This document shows positions 1 to 6,470 of a stretch of 47,308 nucleotides of DNA, piece by piece. The stretch is from a virus. The DNA lies in IMG/VR virus record IMGVR_UViG_3300028840_001461, positions 1 to 47,308 of that record. One strand, 5' to 3'. Position numbers and translations under genes: made by a program. Under the pieces are notes generated by a model. The model worked only from the letters and a program-made list of their open reading frames with translations, made no database searches and had not been told where the DNA came from. Position 1 is the first letter of the stretch. Each line of letters opens with the position of its first letter.

Positions 1-329
1 TTTACCTGATCGAATTGATCGACGTAGTTAACGCAGAACTCGAGCGCGTTCTTCTGCTGGGCTGACTCGGCCATGTATGACTCGAGCGTCCTAGTTGAGA
101 AACGTTTAGGAATGCTTGCCTGCTGAAGTCTTGCCTCCCATGCCCGACGCTTACGATCAGCCTCTTCGGCCTTATCACGCTCCTCCTGCTGTTTTGTAGA
201 TTCCTTTACGCACTCGGGGCACTGTGACCAAATATTGCCCATGTAGTTTGTGCTCTCGTACTCGCCATGGTCATCACAGATATCCTTCCGCTTTTCCATG
301 TCTTCAGGTTTTTTGAAAGTAGCGTTCAT
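1..329 (-). CDS. DnaC-like helicase loader, N-terminal part (cut by window edge)
   Basis: The gene starts at 329 and runs off the left edge, so about 109 residues are visible. The N-terminal part has a Cys/His cluster (CDDHGEY, then WSQCPEC) like the zinc-binding start of phage and bacterial DnaC-type loaders. After a charged helix comes IPKRFSTRTLESY, the usual junction before the AAA+ domain. The Walker motifs would lie outside the window. Its start overlaps the stop of the upstream DUF1376 gene (ATGA), a replication-initiator plus loader pair common in phages. Expected role: delivering the host replicative helicase to the phage origin. Family assignment rests on N-terminal motifs only. Confidence 0.8.
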   Translation of the reverse strand, partial: MNATFKKPEDMEKRKDICDDHGEYESTNYMGNIWSQCPECVKESTKQQEERDKAEEADRKRRAWEARLQQASIPKRFSTRTLESYMAESAQQKNALEFCVNYVDQFDQV

Positions 330-1072
330 AAGTCTTGTATCCCCTCGCCGTAGTTCATGTTGTCGAATTGGCCAGCATTGCTATCAGCGGCTGGCACAAC
401 ATCATCAGCCCACCTCTCACCATTCAGCCATCCCTGAGCCTGCTTCCAGAATTTACGATCTGGCCCCCTGGCTTGCACGTACCGCCTTGCGCCAGATATC
501 ACCTCCTCTGCGATACCATCCAGTTTTTTGCGCTTCCAAACCTTCTCTGCTTCAGCCCTAGATCGTTTGTCAGCATATACATCCCAAAATTCTTGAAAGC
601 GTGAAGGCGATTTATCGCCGTTATTGTTTTTAGAAGATTTAGTAGAAGTAGAAGATGAAGTAGAAGACTGAAGAGCTATCTTTTCGCCATTGGTCTCGCT
701 ATTAGGGTCGTCAATAGGGGTGCCATTAGGCTCGCTACCCTTACCCTTTGACCATCGCTTCAATGCCCCCTGCCTACCAGCTTCTGCCTGCTTATCGCGG
801 TAGTCTTGCTGTTGTTGGCGGGTTTCCTCTAGCCTCTGGTTTCGTCTACGGCCATCGTCACACAAGGGGAATTTATGCTCTAATTCTTGCCACACCTCTA
901 GCACCCCTATAGCAACCCCATTGGCAAGCCTTTTAGGGTCGCTATGCAAAGAACCATTAACCCATTGATGCGATAGAAGCCTGATATATACCCCAACTTC
1001 CTGGTCGGTCATCTCTGCCGTATCGGTTAAAAAGTCAGCAGCATAAAACTGAAATGCAGGGGCCTTAGCCAT
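326..1072 (-). CDS. DUF1376-type phage replication initiation protein
   Basis: 248 residues. The N-terminus (FQFYAADFLTDTAEMTDQE, then a helix with LLSHQW) matches the DUF1376 winged-helix-like domain found in phage replisome organisers. The middle is low complexity (Ser/Thr/Asn/Lys rich, about residues 130-155). The C-terminal part (FWDVYADKRSRAEAEKVW ... WLNGERW) is the second conserved block seen in O-like initiators. It probably binds the origin and recruits the loader encoded just downstream, which it overlaps by 4 bases. It overlaps the end of the upstream GIY-YIG gene by 8 bases. Confidence 0.8.
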   Translation of the reverse strand: MAKAPAFQFYAADFLTDTAEMTDQEVGVYIRLLSHQWVNGSLHSDPKRLANGVAIGVLEVWQELEHKFPLCDDGRRRNQRLEETRQQQQDYRDKQAEAGRQGALKRWSKGKGSEPNGTPIDDPNSETNGEKIALQSSTSSSTSTKSSKNNNGDKSPSRFQEFWDVYADKRSRAEAEKVWKRKKLDGIAEEVISGARRYVQARGPDRKFWKQAQGWLNGERWADDVVPAADSNAGQFDNMNYGEGIQDL

Positions 1073-1757
1073 TCTCGAAGCCCTCTTTTTTACTATCCAG
1101 CATAACTCCTACAAAATTAGGAGTTTTTGGCACATCCAAATTAACTAAAAACCCTTTTTTCTTCACTGATTTAGAGTATATAGTCCCGAAGTAATAGATT
1201 AACTTTGCCTCAATCTCATAAGCCTTAGCTTCTGTCAGGCCGTCAAAAACTATCTTCACTATTTTCTCATCGCGAATTCCTTTACCTTTTATCTCCCTTA
1301 TATACTTACCATGCCCTTGGTTGCGCTTTAAGTCATAAGCCCTGCCGCCAGAACCCTTTCCAACGTAAAATGGCTGGCCACCATAATTACCTCCACAGCA
1401 TGCAGGGGCCACAAAAACACTTTTAGTTGGGTCTACGTGGACGTATACATAGAAATTATTATCTTTCGAGCCACCAGAATACAGCGGCGTCCAGTCTTGC
1501 ATTATTAGCGCAGGCAGGTGAGCTGCATTTGCCCGTAATCGACGGGCGTTATGATTTGGAAGAGCGAGTTGGGTAGATGAGTTATGCTCAAACAATGAAT
1601 CATTATTATGAGGAATTGGGTTAAGCGAGGAAACAAACTTTTCTCTCTTCTTCAGCTTTTCATATCGCTTTCTTTTAGAAAGCTCTTTCTTAATCAAGCC
1701 TGATATAGCTTCAAGATCTTTTGTTTGTATCAGTTCTATATGTTGTTTATTTAGCAT
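1065..1757 (-). CDS. GIY-YIG family nuclease, possibly a free-standing homing endonuclease
   Basis: The C-terminal half contains a GIY-YIG-type core: FYVYVHVDP, then PFYVGKGSGGRAYD with the key Tyr/Gly/Arg, followed by a helix ending ...AYEIEAKLIYYFG with the expected Glu. The N-terminal ~90 residues are basic and helical and may bind DNA. I chose the ATG at 1757 because AAGG lies 6 bases upstream; an in-frame ATG 6 bases earlier is also possible. The gene sits between array A and the replication genes, a typical place for mobile nuclease genes. A restriction or repair role cannot be excluded. Confidence 0.75.
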   Translation of the reverse strand: MLNKQHIELIQTKDLEAISGLIKKELSKRKRYEKLKKREKFVSSLNPIPHNNDSLFEHNSSTQLALPNHNARRLRANAAHLPALIMQDWTPLYSGGSKDNNFYVYVHVDPTKSVFVAPACCGGNYGGQPFYVGKGSGGRAYDLKRNQGHGKYIREIKGKGIRDEKIVKIVFDGLTEAKAYEIEAKLIYYFGTIYSKSVKKKGFLVNLDVPKTPNFVGVMLDSKKEGFENG

Positions 1758-1923
1758 ATGCATCCTTACGACTCGGATAAAAAAACCGCTTAGAACTGCG
1801 AGCTGACACAGGGTGAACACACTACACCCTACCCGCAGACCTAAACGGTCTTTGTGTGTGTTTTTGTTACCAAGCTCGAGTGTCAGTCCTAACTTGGATT
1901 ACGCTTCTCACAGCGTTGATTTA

Positions 1924-1968
1924 ATTATAGCACCACAATTGCGCTTGTAGTAGTGCAGATACTACAAG
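1924..1968 (-). promoter_or_regulatory. Candidate promoter with operator-like inverted repeat for the replication genes
   Basis: On the minus strand a perfect TATAAT occupies 1924-1929. The -35 position (1947-1952, TACTAC with a 17-base spacer) is poor but lies inside a perfect 9-bp inverted repeat, CTTGTAGTA-N7-TACTACAAG (1944-1968). This fits a promoter controlled by a dimeric regulator, probably needing activation. Direction matches the GIY-YIG, DUF1376 and loader genes. Confidence 0.5.
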
Positions 1969-1973
1969 TGCCA

Positions 1974-2002
1974 AATAAAACCCCTCTAGGATTGCGAGGG
2001 GC
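1974..2002 (-). terminator. Intrinsic terminator at the end of array A
   Basis: Read on the minus strand, CCCCTC-N9-GAGGGG forms a GC-rich stem followed by TTTTATTT. It lies just after the last gene and last attC-like site of array A and would stop transcription before the replication operon. Confidence 0.75.
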
Positions 2003-2034
2003 GGTTACTCCAATCATGCAGCCTTCCAGCCCAT

Positions 2035-2120
2035 ACTCAACCGATACGCTAATTCATTGAGTGTTTTATTGTTTCATGTATCTCCATTTACAACGAGTGA
2101 CGTATAGCCCCTGTTATGCA
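2035..2120 (-). other. Weak attC-like site at the end of array A
   Basis: On the minus strand it starts with GCATAAC and ends with GTTGAGT, which fits GTTRRRY. The arms pair only partly (shared ATACG core). It is in the right place for the attC of gene 2114-2347 but is degenerate. Confidence 0.45.
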
Positions 2121-2347
2121 CCAAGATTCGCCCTCAATGCTTTGTCATTTTCACGGCTCTTTCTGCAATCGCTGATTTTCTTAAGCATTGCCTTAAGGTC
2201 GTTCTCAGAAAAAGTAATAATGCTATCGCCGTCATCATCGGAATCATCGAGAAGAGACTCAGCATTTACAACGATCGTTACAGCATCACCTTCTGAACTC
2301 CAGGAATGCATTCCGTGAATTGTTGAGTCTAAAAATTTGTGTGTCAT
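2114..2347 (-). CDS. Acidic small cassette protein of unknown function
   Basis: 77 residues from an ATG preceded by AGGAGA. The centre is very acidic (LLDDSDDDGDS), and the C-terminal third is a basic helix (LKAMLKKISDCRKSREN). No family recognised. The stop overlaps the first 7-mer of the attC-like site at 2035-2120, and the gene follows the attC at 2373-2460, so it occupies one cassette. An earlier in-frame start would lie inside that attC and was not preferred because of the better ribosome binding site here. Confidence 0.7.
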   Translation of the reverse strand: MTHKFLDSTIHGMHSWSSEGDAVTIVVNAESLLDDSDDDGDSIITFSENDLKAMLKKISDCRKSRENDKALRANLGA

Positions 2348-2372
2348 GTTATTTCTCCTGTACATGTATGGC

Positions 2373-2460
2373 GCATAACCACGCGCTCTAGGTTCGTTCA
2401 CTCCGTTCACTGGACGGCCTCCGCTGCGCTCCGACCGCCCCTAAGCTAAGTCCGTTATGT
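2373..2460 (-). other. attC recombination site (array A)
   Basis: Minus strand: starts ACATAAC, ends GTTATGC, 88 bp. The arms share GCT-TAGG against GCTCTAGG, with an unpaired base, and an inner GGCGGTC/GGCCGTC pairing. The stop codon of gene 2455-2631 lies inside the first 7-mer. Confidence 0.78.
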
Positions 2461-2631
2461 GCCAATCATGCCTTTTAGTTGCGTTAATGTTTCCAGCACC
2501 TCAAGCATGGTGGCAATCTCTAAATCAGCCTCTTCCTGTGTAAGCTTTCCGTTCTCAATTAAATAAGGGTAAAACTTTTTTCTGCGTTTAACCTCTTTTC
2601 TCACACATTTGATTTTTGTATCAATATTCAT
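2455..2631 (-). CDS. Small charged helical protein, cassette-borne
   Basis: 58 residues, strongly basic at the N-terminus (KCVRKEVKRRKKFY) and helical with acidic residues after. No family recognised. The ATG overlaps the stop of the membrane peptide gene (ATGA), indicating translational coupling. The two genes form a two-gene cassette ending in the attC at 2373-2460. Confidence 0.7.
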   Translation of the reverse strand: MNIDTKIKCVRKEVKRRKKFYPYLIENGKLTQEEADLEIATMLEVLETLTQLKGMIGT

Positions 2632-2750
2632 CAGCAGCAGCCTTTGGTTATTCCGCACTTGTCAGCTGCCCACCCAACAAACCAAGCAAATGCTAACACC
2701 CAAAATATAAGTCCTGTAATCGTGAACAACCCTAGAAAAAATCCGTACAT
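2631..2750 (-). CDS. 39-residue membrane peptide, cassette-borne
   Basis: A strong AGGAG precedes the ATG at 2750. The product is one hydrophobic segment (about residues 3-28, FFLGLFTITGLIFWVLAF...) followed by DKCGITKGCC, so a single-span membrane peptide with a cysteine-rich tail is likely. It starts right after the attC at 2771-2841 and is coupled to the 58-residue gene downstream. A toxin-like or accessory role is possible but unproven. Confidence 0.65.
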   Translation of the reverse strand: MYGFFLGLFTITGLIFWVLAFAWFVGWAADKCGITKGCC

Positions 2751-2770
2751 AATTAATCTCCTGAGTTAGC

Positions 2771-2841
2771 ACATAACAAGGGCGGTCAAACCGACCTCGT
2801 TCCGCGTTGCTCCACTCGTCGGCTTACCGCCGACGTTAGGC
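2771..2841 (-). other. attC recombination site (array A)
   Basis: Minus strand: starts GCCTAAC (perfect RYYYAAC) and ends GTTATGT, 71 bp. Arms GGCGGTAAGCCGAC and GGCGGTCAAACCGAC (after reverse complement) pair with an extra base, the asymmetry that defines the recombined strand in attC sites. It contains the stop of gene 2836-3060. Confidence 0.88.
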
Positions 2842-3060
2842 GTCTCTTTCGCTTAGAAACGCCTCTACCTCGTCGTTGTCATCGAAAAATACAGTACATC
2901 CGGCTGATGTGCCTTTTATGTCTCTCCCATAAACAACAACCACGAATTCCCTCCCGTCTTCTGCGCCCCAATGCAAGCCAGGTTTAACATGCACCGCACC
3001 GCCATCTTCGCACTTTCCATTCTCGGCTACATTTTTGTGCTCCCAATGCTTAATATCCAT
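2836..3060 (-). CDS. Small cassette protein of unknown function
   Basis: 74 residues: MDIKHWEHKNVAENGKCEDG, then FVVVVYGRDIKG and FFDDNDEVEAFLSERDA. It looks like a small alpha/beta protein without membrane segments. The start has GGAGATAGAG upstream. The stop lies in the first 7-mer of the attC at 2771-2841. No family recognised. Confidence 0.75.
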   Translation of the reverse strand: MDIKHWEHKNVAENGKCEDGGAVHVKPGLHWGAEDGREFVVVVYGRDIKGTSAGCTVFFDDNDEVEAFLSERDA

Positions 3061-3093
3061 CTCTATCTCCTAGCTTAAGGTGGTTCCGTTCAC

Positions 3094-3180
3094 GCCTAAC
3101 CATCAAAATTCATCGGACGGTTGTAACGCGGCGTTTCATAGTTGACGGCATCATGCCGCCGTTGATTTTGGCCGTTATGC
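3094..3180 (-). other. attC recombination site (array A)
   Basis: Minus strand: starts GCATAAC and ends GTTAGGC, 87 bp. Arms CCAAAATCAACGG and ATCAAAATTCATCGG (after reverse complement) pair with bulges. The stop of gene 3175-3459 overlaps its start. Confidence 0.85.
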
Positions 3181-3459
3181 ACCCTTGAGGTATGTCTCAG
3201 CATGTTCACGCCAATCAGCCCCATGCTGTTCGTACAGCCCCAGCATCCAGTGGATGACGTGCGCTTGCTCCTCTTCGGACTTCCTTGGTATTTCGTGGCC
3301 AAGTTCACGCATACGAACTGCCATTGAGCCGCACCAGAAGTTTGGTCTACCTAAAATAAATCTGGTTTCTTCGTTCAGTTCAAGCGGGTGCATAACAAGT
3401 AGCTCGTTTTGACCGCCTGCCTCGGTGGCTGGTTTGTCTTTGTCGGTTTCGGTAGTCAT
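3175..3459 (-). CDS. Cassette protein with attC-encoded N-terminus, function unknown
   Basis: About 94 residues. Three ATGs in a row follow AGGGGA; the third (3459) has the best spacing. The start codon lies inside the loop of the attC at 3390-3517, so roughly the first 23 residues (MTTETDKDKPATEAGGQNEL...) are encoded by the recombination site. The body contains ETRFILGRPNFWCGSMAVRMRELGHEIP and a HWMLGLYEQHGADWREH helix. It resembles small phage or cassette proteins of unknown role. The stop is in the next attC. Confidence 0.72.
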   Translation of the reverse strand: MTTETDKDKPATEAGGQNELLVMHPLELNEETRFILGRPNFWCGSMAVRMRELGHEIPRKSEEEQAHVIHWMLGLYEQHGADWREHAETYLKGA

Positions 3460-3517
3460 CATCATTCCCCTAATTTATTTGGTTTCAATACGGCGGCAAC
3501 ACAGCACAGCGTTATGC
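3390..3517 (-). other. Long attC site with embedded translation start (array A)
   Basis: Minus strand: GCATAAC at one end and GTTATGC at the other, 128 bp, similar in length to Vibrio cholerae repeats. After reverse complement the arms share GT-GCT-GTTTTG-CCGCC with several bulged bases. The loop carries AGGGGA and the ATG triplet of the next gene. Confidence 0.75.
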
Positions 3518-3721
3518 ACAATCAGTGCGAAACATTCTTATTGACCTGTATCTAACATCATTTGTCCATGTATCGCATTTATCGCACCCGTAGTGTCCAG
3601 AAAACTTCCTTGTCAGCGTCGACTGACATTTATTACAGATAACCTCTAATTTAATGACAGACCCGAAACCTACATCCTCCACGCCTGTCACATCATCGCA
3701 CACATCAGACACGCTACTCAT
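3512..3721 (-). CDS. Small zinc-ribbon-like protein
   Basis: 69 residues from the ATG at 3721 (an in-frame GTG is directly upstream at 3724). GGAGG lies inside the end of the preceding gene. Two CxxC pairs (CNKCQ and CDKCD, about residues 30-52) suggest a zinc ribbon, preceded by an acidic N-terminus. It overlaps the 122-residue gene upstream and ends in the attC at 3390-3517, so it is the promoter-proximal attC-terminated gene. Function unknown. Confidence 0.72.
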   Translation of the reverse strand: MSSVSDVCDDVTGVEDVGFGSVIKLEVICNKCQSTLTRKFSGHYGCDKCDTWTNDVRYRSIRMFRTDCA

Positions 3722-4082
3722 CACTACCCACCTCCACTAGACTGCTGTCATTGCCAGCATCTGACTCATAGAATCCATCATCATGCCATGCCATTTGAAC
3801 CCAGCCGCACCACATCAGAACCGCACCGTGGACAGAGTACGGGCCAAATCCGTCTATTGCGTAGATTCGAGCAGGAAGGCCGCCTTTAGTCATGTAGCGT
3901 TTGTTCATTTCGATAAGCTTCTTCTCCTTCACCTCGCTATCTCGGACTAGCATCCTTTTGCCTTTGTATTCCACCCAAATATCAAACCGACCATCAAACT
4001 CTAATATTTCCATATCCCTGATAGTTGGATCGAATCCAATAAATCCTGTTCCCACATATGTAACTGTATCGCCGATATCCAT
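3714..4082 (-). CDS. First gene of the array A transcript, unknown function
   Basis: 122 residues beginning MDIGDTVTYVGTGFIGFDPT, a beta-rich start like small SH3-type folds, then EYKGKRMLVRDSEV and a Trp-rich segment (LMWCGWVQMAWHDDGFYES). A strong GAGGAGAT precedes the start. It is the first gene behind the minus promoter of the divergent region and has no attC of its own before it. It may be a phage gene next to which cassettes were inserted, or the 5' gene of a two-gene cassette. Confidence 0.72.
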   Translation of the reverse strand: MDIGDTVTYVGTGFIGFDPTIRDMEILEFDGRFDIWVEYKGKRMLVRDSEVKEKKLIEMNKRYMTKGGLPARIYAIDGFGPYSVHGAVLMWCGWVQMAWHDDGFYESDAGNDSSLVEVGSDE

Positions 4083-4107
4083 TTTACTTATCTCCTCTTT
4101 TCAACTT

Positions 4108-4135
4108 ATTGTAGCGTAACGGGCGGTGGAGTCAA
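4108..4135 (-). promoter_or_regulatory. Promoter driving array A
   Basis: Minus strand TTGACT (4130-4135), 16-base spacer, TACAAT (4108-4113), a good sigma-70-type promoter 25 bases upstream of the first array A gene. Its -35 box overlaps one arm of the operator at 4131-4154. Confidence 0.7.
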
Positions 4136-4154
4136 TAACGTTTTTGTTATTGAC
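4131..4154. promoter_or_regulatory. Shared operator between divergent promoters
   Basis: Perfect inverted repeat GTCAATAAC-N6-GTTATTGAC. Each arm overlaps one divergent -35 box (minus TTGACT 4130-4135, plus TTGACA 4150-4155), so one bound dimer could control both directions. The adjacent gene 4198-4458 is a plausible regulator. Confidence 0.75.
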
Positions 4155-4178
4155 ATAGTGACATATAACCCCTACCAT
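4150..4178 (+). promoter_or_regulatory. Promoter of the early plus-strand genes
   Basis: TTGACA (4150-4155), 17-base spacer, TACCAT (4173-4178). The -10 is imperfect. AGGAGG at 4186-4191 then serves the ATG at 4198. Confidence 0.6.
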
Positions 4179-4197
4179 TAACAACAGGAGGACAAAA

Positions 4198-4458
4198 ATG
4201 CCAATTAAAAAAAACACTACTCATAGAGATATAGTGCAAAGATTTAAGGTTGATGGCGGGTATACAAAGCTTTCTAAAGTGCTTACAAAGATCAGAAGAA
4301 AGAAGGTGTCTAAAGACCGAATCGGCATGTGGGCAAACCCTAACAGAAACAGCATACCGCGCATCTTTCATCGTGATTTAGTTAAAGCTGGAGAAATTAT
4401 GGGCATTCCTGTGACTTTTGAAGAGATCAGAAACGCGGATATAGGGCCAGAAAAATGA
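4198..4458 (+). CDS. Small Cro-like DNA-binding regulator (tentative)
   Basis: 86 basic residues. HRDIVQRF, then TKLSKVLTKIRRKKVSKDRIGMWAN and IPRIFHRDLVKAGEIMGIPVTFEEI have the spacing of helix-turn-helix regulators: a recognition-helix-like segment followed by a helix naming an alternative condition. It is the first gene behind a promoter with a perfect palindromic operator, a setting expected for an autoregulated phage switch protein. No family is certain. Confidence 0.6.
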   Translation: MPIKKNTTHRDIVQRFKVDGGYTKLSKVLTKIRRKKVSKDRIGMWANPNRNSIPRIFHRDLVKAGEIMGIPVTFEEIRNADIGPEK

Positions 4459-4625
4459 ACATCGACCTATCAGCAGCAGTAAAAGCCGCAGACAAAAAAC
4501 AGACAGAGTATGAGTCACCTATGCCCGTAAATATGCACCGGGTTAGGACTCATAACCACAAGCAGCCTATGACCGATGAGCAGGAAGAGGAACGGTTAGA
4601 TTACAAAAATAGAAAGGAGACATAG
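4455..4625 (+). CDS. Small hydrophilic early protein
   Basis: 56 residues, coupled to the regulator gene by an ATGA overlap. Sequence is charged and Gln/His rich (MNIDLSAAVKAADKKQTEYE..., then NHKQPMTDEQEEERLD). No fold or family recognised. The coupling and short distance to the next gene indicate a single early operon. Confidence 0.65.
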   Translation: MNIDLSAAVKAADKKQTEYESPMPVNMHRVRTHNHKQPMTDEQEEERLDYKNRKET

Positions 4626-4626
4626 C

Positions 4627-5004
4627 ATGACAAAGCAGGAGCGACTTGAAGCGGCAAACGAATTCATAAAGGTGATAGCTAGTTGCGGGCGAAAATTCTT
4701 TGAACATGACGGGTTTGTCTCGACTCTAGAGCTGTCGCCAACAGGACGTGTTTTCTTTATCGACCAGTACACAAAGAAACGGATCTATACACATCTGAAA
4801 TATGGCAGATGGAAAGGGTTTAGTAACGGTGGAACGCTGAAGATGATGGTTAAGTGTATGCGTGACTTTATCACAAAAGGCGAAACCATGAGAGCTGAAT
4901 ATTTCCAGCCAGAAATGGGCAATGGCTTCAAGAACCCTTGGGGATATGGTGAAGATATTCTTATTGTTCGTGATGCCGCGATAAGACTTGGCCTTGCAGC
5001 ATAG
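4627..5004 (+). CDS. Early phage protein of unknown function
   Basis: 125 residues. The start is one base after the previous stop, with AAAGGAG upstream. Contains RKFFEHDGFVSTLELSPTG, VFFIDQYTKKRIYTH and NPWGYGEDILIVRDAAIRLGLA. The pattern (alpha/beta, Tyr/Phe-rich middle) is like hypothetical proteins in phage early regions; no catalytic motif is visible. Confidence 0.72.
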   Translation: MTKQERLEAANEFIKVIASCGRKFFEHDGFVSTLELSPTGRVFFIDQYTKKRIYTHLKYGRWKGFSNGGTLKMMVKCMRDFITKGETMRAEYFQPEMGNGFKNPWGYGEDILIVRDAAIRLGLAA

Positions 5005-5056
5005 CTAGGCTGGATTATAACGATAGAGTGAGATCGGTTTAGATAAGGAGATAGAG

Positions 5057-5377
5057 ATGGATAGCGTTGAAATAGAAATAGGCGAAGAGATTGGCAGATT
5101 CAAGAGCCACGCTGAATGGGTAAATCATGCTCCATGGGTATACCAGGCTGCATACAACAAGATTGGAAGCAAAGACGTAATCACTCTTGATAGCGCTACT
5201 CCGAGACGGGTGATGATAAGAGGGGCGCAGTTTAATCGGGCTGAAATAGAATTAACTTTCCCGGTAATGATATACGCGCTGGAGAAGAGAGAGGAGGAGG
5301 AAGATTCAGACTATATTGATCCTCGCCATATTTGCCCGTACTGCGGTCAGGATAGCTGCGATTGCGACATGTTATAA
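5057..5377 (+). CDS. Early protein with C-terminal Cys cluster
   Basis: 106 residues preceded by AAGGAGAT. The C-terminal end, CPYCGQDSCDCDML, could bind a metal; before it is a run of acidic residues (EKREEEEDSDY). The N-terminal part is acidic with HAPWVYQAAYN. Function not recognised. The 3' flank has a GTTATAACGCCTAAC stretch that looks like attC ends but has no partner. Confidence 0.7.
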   Translation: MDSVEIEIGEEIGRFKSHAEWVNHAPWVYQAAYNKIGSKDVITLDSATPRRVMIRGAQFNRAEIELTFPVMIYALEKREEEEDSDYIDPRHICPYCGQDSCDCDML

Positions 5378-5407
5378 CGCCTAACACACCACGATAAGGA
5401 GGCGATG

Positions 5408-5629
5408 ATGAGCGATAACAGCGACGTTGTGAGCTTGCAATGCAAGTGCGGATCAGAATTTGAACGGCCAAAAGAATACGTAACTAAGGCAAAAGAATAT
5501 GCTGAAGAATTCCCAAGTGCAGCTAGATTCTATAAACGGAAAATAACCTTGTGCGACAAATGCAATAAGGCGTGGATGGATGGTGTGCTTGAAAGGTTGC
5601 CGGATGTTTTAAAGGCACTATCAAAATAA
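5408..5629 (+). CDS. Small zinc-ribbon-like early protein
   Basis: 73 residues from the second of two adjacent ATGs; GGAGG is 5 bases upstream of it. Two Cys pairs (CKCGSEF and CDKCNKAW) about 35 residues apart, with a basic helical insert between, suggest a zinc-binding fold. No specific family recognised. Confidence 0.7.
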   Translation: MSDNSDVVSLQCKCGSEFERPKEYVTKAKEYAEEFPSAARFYKRKITLCDKCNKAWMDGVLERLPDVLKALSK

Positions 5630-5642
5630 TACTGACTTAAAC

Positions 5643-5676
5643 AGCCCGGCCCCGTCGGGGGATTTGGAACCGGGCT
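5643..5676 (+). terminator. GC-rich hairpin between early genes
   Basis: Outer arms AGCCCGG (5643-5649) and CCGGGCT (5670-5676) pair perfectly, with an inner CCCC-GTC-GGGG hairpin. No U-run follows, so it may be an attenuator or RNA stability element rather than a strong terminator. Confidence 0.45.
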
Positions 5677-5731
5677 AAACAACTGGGATAAGAATACCAC
5701 ATTAGGCGTGGAGGATAAAGGAGATTAAGCG

Positions 5732-6019
5732 ATGCCGCTACCAGACGAAGAAATAAACAGAGAAATGTTTGTGGTAACTTTTAGCACAAAAAGCATCCAC
5801 TCGGTATTTGCTACTCATGAGTCAAAGTCTGGAGATTCGATACTGACTGAGTATGGCAGTGTGATGCGTACGAGCACAAAAGAAAGAGCAATTTTCAATA
5901 GCTACAAATTTGCCAAGTTAGCGATATTAATGAATGACGGCGATATCAATGATGAGTCAAGGCAGCTTGCTAAAGACTTAGGGTTGAGATTTGTCAAGAC
6001 GGTGGAAAAGGAGATATAG
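5732..6019 (+). CDS. Early phage protein of unknown function
   Basis: 95 residues after AAAGGAGATTAAGCG. It has MFVVTFSTKSIHSVFATHES, a beta-rich start, and ends in a helix (SRQLAKDLGLRFVKTVEKEI). No motif identifies it. The gene ends 1 base before the next start. Confidence 0.68.
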   Translation: MPLPDEEINREMFVVTFSTKSIHSVFATHESKSGDSILTEYGSVMRTSTKERAIFNSYKFAKLAILMNDGDINDESRQLAKDLGLRFVKTVEKEI

Positions 6020-6020
6020 C

Positions 6021-6266
6021 GTGACAGACGAACCAATGACCCAAGAAACTGTAAATCAGGCTTTTCAGGAAATCAAAAAGGTCTGGGATGAGAAGGTGGC
6101 CGAAAGCGGGAAGAGTGCACAAATGTTTGTGATTACAGACAACACTGGGTTTGCATCTGAATTTATAGCCACGTACCAAAGAGCCAAGGAACACGTTGAA
6201 TGGAACGGCTTGGTTATGCCTGAACTCATGCCAGGGCTAGAAGTAAAGATATTGGAAGACGAATAA
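6021..6266 (+). CDS. Early phage protein of unknown function (GTG start)
   Basis: 81 residues from a GTG with AAGGAGAT 6-9 bases upstream. An upstream in-frame ATG lies inside the previous gene and lacks a site. Acidic; FQEIKKVWDEKVAESGKSAQ and WNGLVMPELMPGLEVKILEDE. Family not recognised. Confidence 0.66.
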   Translation: MTDEPMTQETVNQAFQEIKKVWDEKVAESGKSAQMFVITDNTGFASEFIATYQRAKEHVEWNGLVMPELMPGLEVKILEDE

Positions 6267-6289
6267 GCATAGGCGATAAGGGGAATAGG

Positions 6290-6469
6290 ATGATACGGAT
6301 TGAGTACATTTTCACATGCGACATATGCGGAGAGACTGCAAACAACAATCAATATTTCAGGCCTCCGCTGTGGGTGACTTTGACGCCAAAGAATGTAGAT
6401 AAGCATATCTGCGATGAGTGCTGCCTGAAGATCAAAAGCCTTCACGAGAAGCCAAGTAAGGGAGCGTAG
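6290..6469 (+). CDS. Small zinc-finger-like protein
   Basis: 59 residues. CDICGE near the N-terminus and HICDECC about 30 residues later form a four-Cys zinc site. GGGGAATAG precedes the ATG. It ends 1 base before the next gene. Unknown function; this run of tiny CxxC proteins is typical of phage early regions. Confidence 0.66.
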   Translation: MIRIEYIFTCDICGETANNNQYFRPPLWVTLTPKNVDKHICDECCLKIKSLHEKPSKGA

Positions 6470-6470
6470 A

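Larger units (their letters stand above)
1758..2034. other. Non-coding leader and control region between array A and the replication genes
   Basis: No convincing gene lies here. It holds the terminator at 1974-2002, the inverted repeat at 1944-1968, a TATAAT box at 1924-1929 (minus) and a ~165-base leader before the GIY-YIG start. The leader contains the 9-mer GTTAGGACT (minus, 1885-1893), which also occurs in the leader of the HNH gene at 11796-11804. Confidence 0.6.
2035..3721 (-). mobile_element. Array A: integron-type gene cassette array without integrase
   Basis: Five consecutive units of small genes are each followed by an attC-like site in the same orientation as the genes. Sites: 3390-3517, 3094-3180, 2771-2841, 2373-2460 and a weak terminal one at 2035-2120. 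Gene stops fall inside or close to the first 7-mer of the following site, as in real cassettes. The array begins near the promoter at 4108-4135 and ends at the terminator 1974-2002. No integron integrase is in the window, so this resembles a CALIN. Confidence 0.8.

Noticed and set aside
5365-5400. GTTATAACGCCTAAC stretch as a cassette boundary
   Set aside because: It resembles attC ends, but no paired arm exists on either side, so it stays unassigned.
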